Assembly: GCA_903909905.1 (NCBI GenBank) | Contig: CAIVXP010000107.1 | Span: 1 to 6,804, forward strand | Direction: 5' to 3' | DNA length: 6,804 nucleotides | From: Akkermansiaceae bacterium | GTDB lineage: Bacteria > Verrucomicrobiota > Verrucomicrobiia > Verrucomicrobiales > Akkermansiaceae | Shown: piece after piece, positions 4,849 to 6,804 of the stretch | How positions within the stretch are numbered: the stretch's first letter is position 1 | Layout: each line of letters begins with the position of its first letter | The notes under the pieces: generated by a model | Told to the model about the DNA's origin: nothing | Database searches by the model: none | What the model saw: only the letters and a program-made list of their open reading frames with translations | Program-made: the position numbers and the translations under genes

Positions 4849-6804
4849 ATGCAAAAGATGCCCTCAGTTTTCTCCTGCCGCAGTGTCATTGCGCTCATGG
4901 CCTTGGCCGGCTCGCTGCCTGCATTGGTGACCCTTGCCTCTGCCGGCGAAGGTGGCTACGGCTACAGCAGCCTTGCACAACGCGAAATGCTTCGTCGCCA
5001 GGATGCGGCCGTCGAAGGTGATCGCTTGCTGGCCGAAGGTCGTGAGGCTTATGCAAAAGGTGATTACCAACAAGCGGTCGACAAGTACACTCAAGCTGTC
5101 CAGCGCGTGCCCAATGCCCCAGCATTTGCCGATCGCCGTCAAAGCTATGTCGACCACCTTGGTGATGCCAGCGTCGCCCTTTCGATGCAGCACCGCAAGG
5201 TCGGCAAATACGCCGAATCCCGCACCCTGCTCGAGGCGGTGATCGCCCAAGACCCGAACAACGCCGAGGCCAAACGCGAACTTTCCTACCTCGACGACCC
5301 GATTCGCACGAATCCGGCGCTCACCTACGAGCACACCCAGAACGTCGATAAGGTACGCCGCACGCTCTACACGGCCGAAGGCAATTACAACCTCGGCAAG
5401 TACGACGACGCGAAGCGCGAGTACGAAAATGTCCTGCGCATCGATCCCTACAACTCCGCTGCACGCCGCGGCATGGAGCGCATCTCCGCCGCAAAATCCG
5501 ATTACTACCGCGCCGCCTACGACCACACCCGCGCCGAGCTTCTCTCTCAAGTCGATGCGGCATGGGAACTCGCCGTGCCCGCCGAACTCCCCGAGCTGCC
5601 GACCGGCACCCAGATCACCCAAGACGGCGGCTCCGGCGTGGCCTACATCAACGAAAAACTTCGTCGCATCGTCATCCCCCGCATCGACTTCGAAGACACG
5701 ACCGTCGAGGAGGCCATCGACTTCCTCCGCATGCGCTCAGCCGAGCTGGATACACTCGAGCTCGATCCCACCCGCAAGGGCGTAAACTTCGTCGTTCGCC
5801 GCCCGCGCTCGGCTCCGGCGGCCGCAGAGGTCGCGCCCGATGCAGGCCTTGAGCCGGGCCTAGGCGCCGCAGCGCTACCCACGCCATCCGATCCAGGCTC
5901 GCTCCGCGTTCGCGAGCTCCGCGTTCGCAACGTACCGCTCGCCGTCGCCCTCAAGTACATCTGCGACCAAACGAAGCTTCGCTTCAAGGTCGACGACTTC
6001 GCCGTCACGCTCGTCCCGCAAACTGAATCCGGCGAGGACATCTTCACCCGTACCTTCACGGTTCCGCCCGATTTCTCTGCCGCGCTTGGCAGCGACGATG
6101 GCGGCGCGAAAGCCGAGGCCGATCCCTTCGCCGAGCCCGCCGCTGGCGGCGGTGGTGCCAAACTCACCGCCCGCAAGCCAATCATCGAGCTCCTCAAGAG
6201 CTCGGGCATTACCTTTGGCGAGGGCACCTCGGCCACCCTTAGCAACTCCGGCGTCCTCCTCGTTACCAACACCCCGACCGAGCTCGACAAGGTCGAACAA
6301 CTCGTTCAAGCCATCGGCAACAAACAACCCAAGCAGGTCAAAATCACCTCGAAGTTTGTCGAGATTTCGCAAGAAAACAACGAAGAGCTCGGCTTCGACT
6401 GGGTGCTCGGCGCAGTGGGTGATCCGCTCGGCAGCTTGACCGGCGCGGGCGGCACCATTGGCAACGGAGTGGAGCGCGCAGGAACGGATTTCACTGGCGA
6501 GAGCATTGGAGAGCCCACCGGAATCATGACAGCCGGGAACCGTAGCGGCGACACCGCCGTCAGCCGCAACAGCATCGATGCCCTTCTCAACAATCCGGGT
6601 CGCACGGCTCAAACTTCCAATGTTGCGCCTGGCATCCTTTCCCTGACGGGCATTTTCGGGGATGCCGAATTCAAAATGATGATGCGCGGCCTTTCCCAGA
6701 AAAAGGGCGCCGATGTGATGTCCGCCCCCTCGGTCACCGCCCGCTCCGGCCAGAAGGCGAAGATCGAGGTCATCCGCGAATTCATCTATCCCACCGAATA
6801 CGAA
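4849..6804 (+). CDS. pilQ: TPR-containing type IV pilus secretin, 3' end missing (Amuc_1098 family, PilQ-like)
   Basis: The first 652 residues of an outer-membrane secretin that runs off the right edge; the frame is open from 4849 to 6804. An in-frame TAA at 4828-4830 and no ATG between it and 4849 fix the start region. A signal peptide ends near Ala-Ser-Ala at about 32. Three TPR-like units follow, around GDYQQAVDKYTQAV (71-84), GKYAESRTLLEAVI (119-132) and GKYDDAKREYENVLRIDP (183-200). Residues about 265-315 and 351-410 form a split N0/STN-like domain interrupted by a Pro/Ala linker. A second N-domain spans about 437-490 (KPIIELLKSSGITF, VLLVTNTP). The secretin core begins near 495 (KQVKITSKFVEIS), has a Gly/Ser-rich stretch around 522-590, and reaches the hallmark GADVMSAPSVTARSGQKAKI (620-639) before the cut. 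Secretins form the gated ring through which pili or substrates cross the outer membrane. I see no AMIN domain. With pilM upstream, a pilus secretin is more likely than a type II secretion one. Confidence 0.94.
   Translation, partial: MQKMPSVFSCRSVIALMALAGSLPALVTLASAGEGGYGYSSLAQREMLRRQDAAVEGDRLLAEGREAYAKGDYQQAVDKYTQAVQRVPNAPAFADRRQSYVDHLGDASVALSMQHRKVGKYAESRTLLEAVIAQDPNNAEAKRELSYLDDPIRTNPALTYEHTQNVDKVRRTLYTAEGNYNLGKYDDAKREYENVLRIDPYNSAARRGMERISAAKSDYYRAAYDHTRAELLSQVDAAWELAVPAELPELPTGTQITQDGGSGVAYINEKLRRIVIPRIDFEDTTVEEAIDFLRMRSAELDTLELDPTRKGVNFVVRRPRSAPAAAEVAPDAGLEPGLGAAALPTPSDPGSLRVRELRVRNVPLAVALKYICDQTKLRFKVDDFAVTLVPQTESGEDIFTRTFTVPPDFSAALGSDDGGAKAEADPFAEPAAGGGGAKLTARKPIIELLKSSGITFGEGTSATLSNSGVLLVTNTPTELDKVEQLVQAIGNKQPKQVKITSKFVEISQENNEELGFDWVLGAVGDPLGSLTGAGGTIGNGVERAGTDFTGESIGEPTGIMTAGNRSGDTAVSRNSIDALLNNPGRTAQTSNVAPGILSLTGIFGDAEFKMMMRGLSQKKGADVMSAPSVTARSGQKAKIEVIREFIYPTEYE
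5901..5928 (+). repeat. 15-bp tandem duplication inside the secretin gene
   Basis: GCTCCGCGTTCGC occurs at 5901-5913 and again at 5916-5928, a perfect 13-base direct repeat with a 15-base period. In frame it encodes LRVRE followed by LRVRN (residues 352-361) at the start of the second half of the N0-like domain. It preserves the frame. It looks like a small tandem duplication or a repeated beta-strand motif favoured by codon choice; the near identity of the DNA favours a fairly recent duplication. Confidence 0.6.

Noticed and set aside
4849..4950. Cys10 in the secretin signal peptide as a lipoprotein site
   Set aside because: It precedes the hydrophobic stretch instead of following it and lacks a lipobox (residues before it are Val-Phe-Ser); the Ala-Ser-Ala site near 32 fits ordinary cleavage.
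4864..5622. 252-codon open frame on the minus strand opposite the secretin gene, and similar long minus frames at 5643-6290 and 5875-6612
   Set aside because: They lie opposite a frame with a signal peptide, TPRs and secretin motifs. Their translations show no recognisable domain, and long antisense frames are common in GC-rich coding DNA.
1..6804. CRISPR arrays, tRNA or rRNA genes, insertion sequences, attachment sites
   Set aside because: No regularly spaced repeats, tRNA-like folds, transposase motifs or terminal repeats were seen; almost all of the window is explained by five genes.

Overview
This window looks like chromosomal DNA from a moderately GC-rich bacterium of the Verrucomicrobiota, class Verrucomicrobiae. 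The reason is the gene set. Five genes lie head to tail on the + strand, and their proteins resemble, in order, the products of Amuc_1102, Amuc_1101, Amuc_1100, Amuc_1099 and Amuc_1098 of Akkermansia muciniphila. The match comes from recalled protein features, order and sizes, not from a database search, so genus and species cannot be given.

Layout: 1-192 is leader sequence with no gene I can support. 193-822 encodes a secreted Amuc_1102-like protein. A 68-bp gap with two small hairpins follows. 891-2747 encodes a PilM-like actin-fold protein that continues, in the same chain, into a PilN-like membrane and periplasmic part. 2776-3708 encodes an Amuc_1100-like protein (one membrane helix, coiled coil, periplasmic domain). 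3736-4788 encodes an Amuc_1099-like protein (one membrane helix, a calcium-loop motif and a beta-rich C-terminus). 4849 to the right edge encodes a secretin with N-terminal TPRs, cut off by the window inside its barrel domain. Gaps of 68, 28, 27 and 60 bp and a common strand argue for one operon.

How the genes may work together: the order and the topologies match the type IV pilus alignment operon pilM-pilN-pilO-pilP-pilQ if pilM and pilN are fused, the Amuc_1100-like protein stands for PilO and the Amuc_1099-like protein for PilP. The products would then connect a cytoplasmic PilM ring through the inner membrane and periplasm to the outer-membrane secretin pore. The first gene adds an exported protein with no counterpart in the classical operon. 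No pilin, assembly ATPase, platform protein or prepilin peptidase is present here.

The locus type is already known from Akkermansia, so I do not claim a wholly new system. The points I find most worth following are the PilM-PilN fusion, the PilO/PilP reading of two poorly understood families, the TPRs in place of AMIN domains on the secretin, the EF-hand-like loop, and the lack of Shine-Dalgarno sequences at all five starts.
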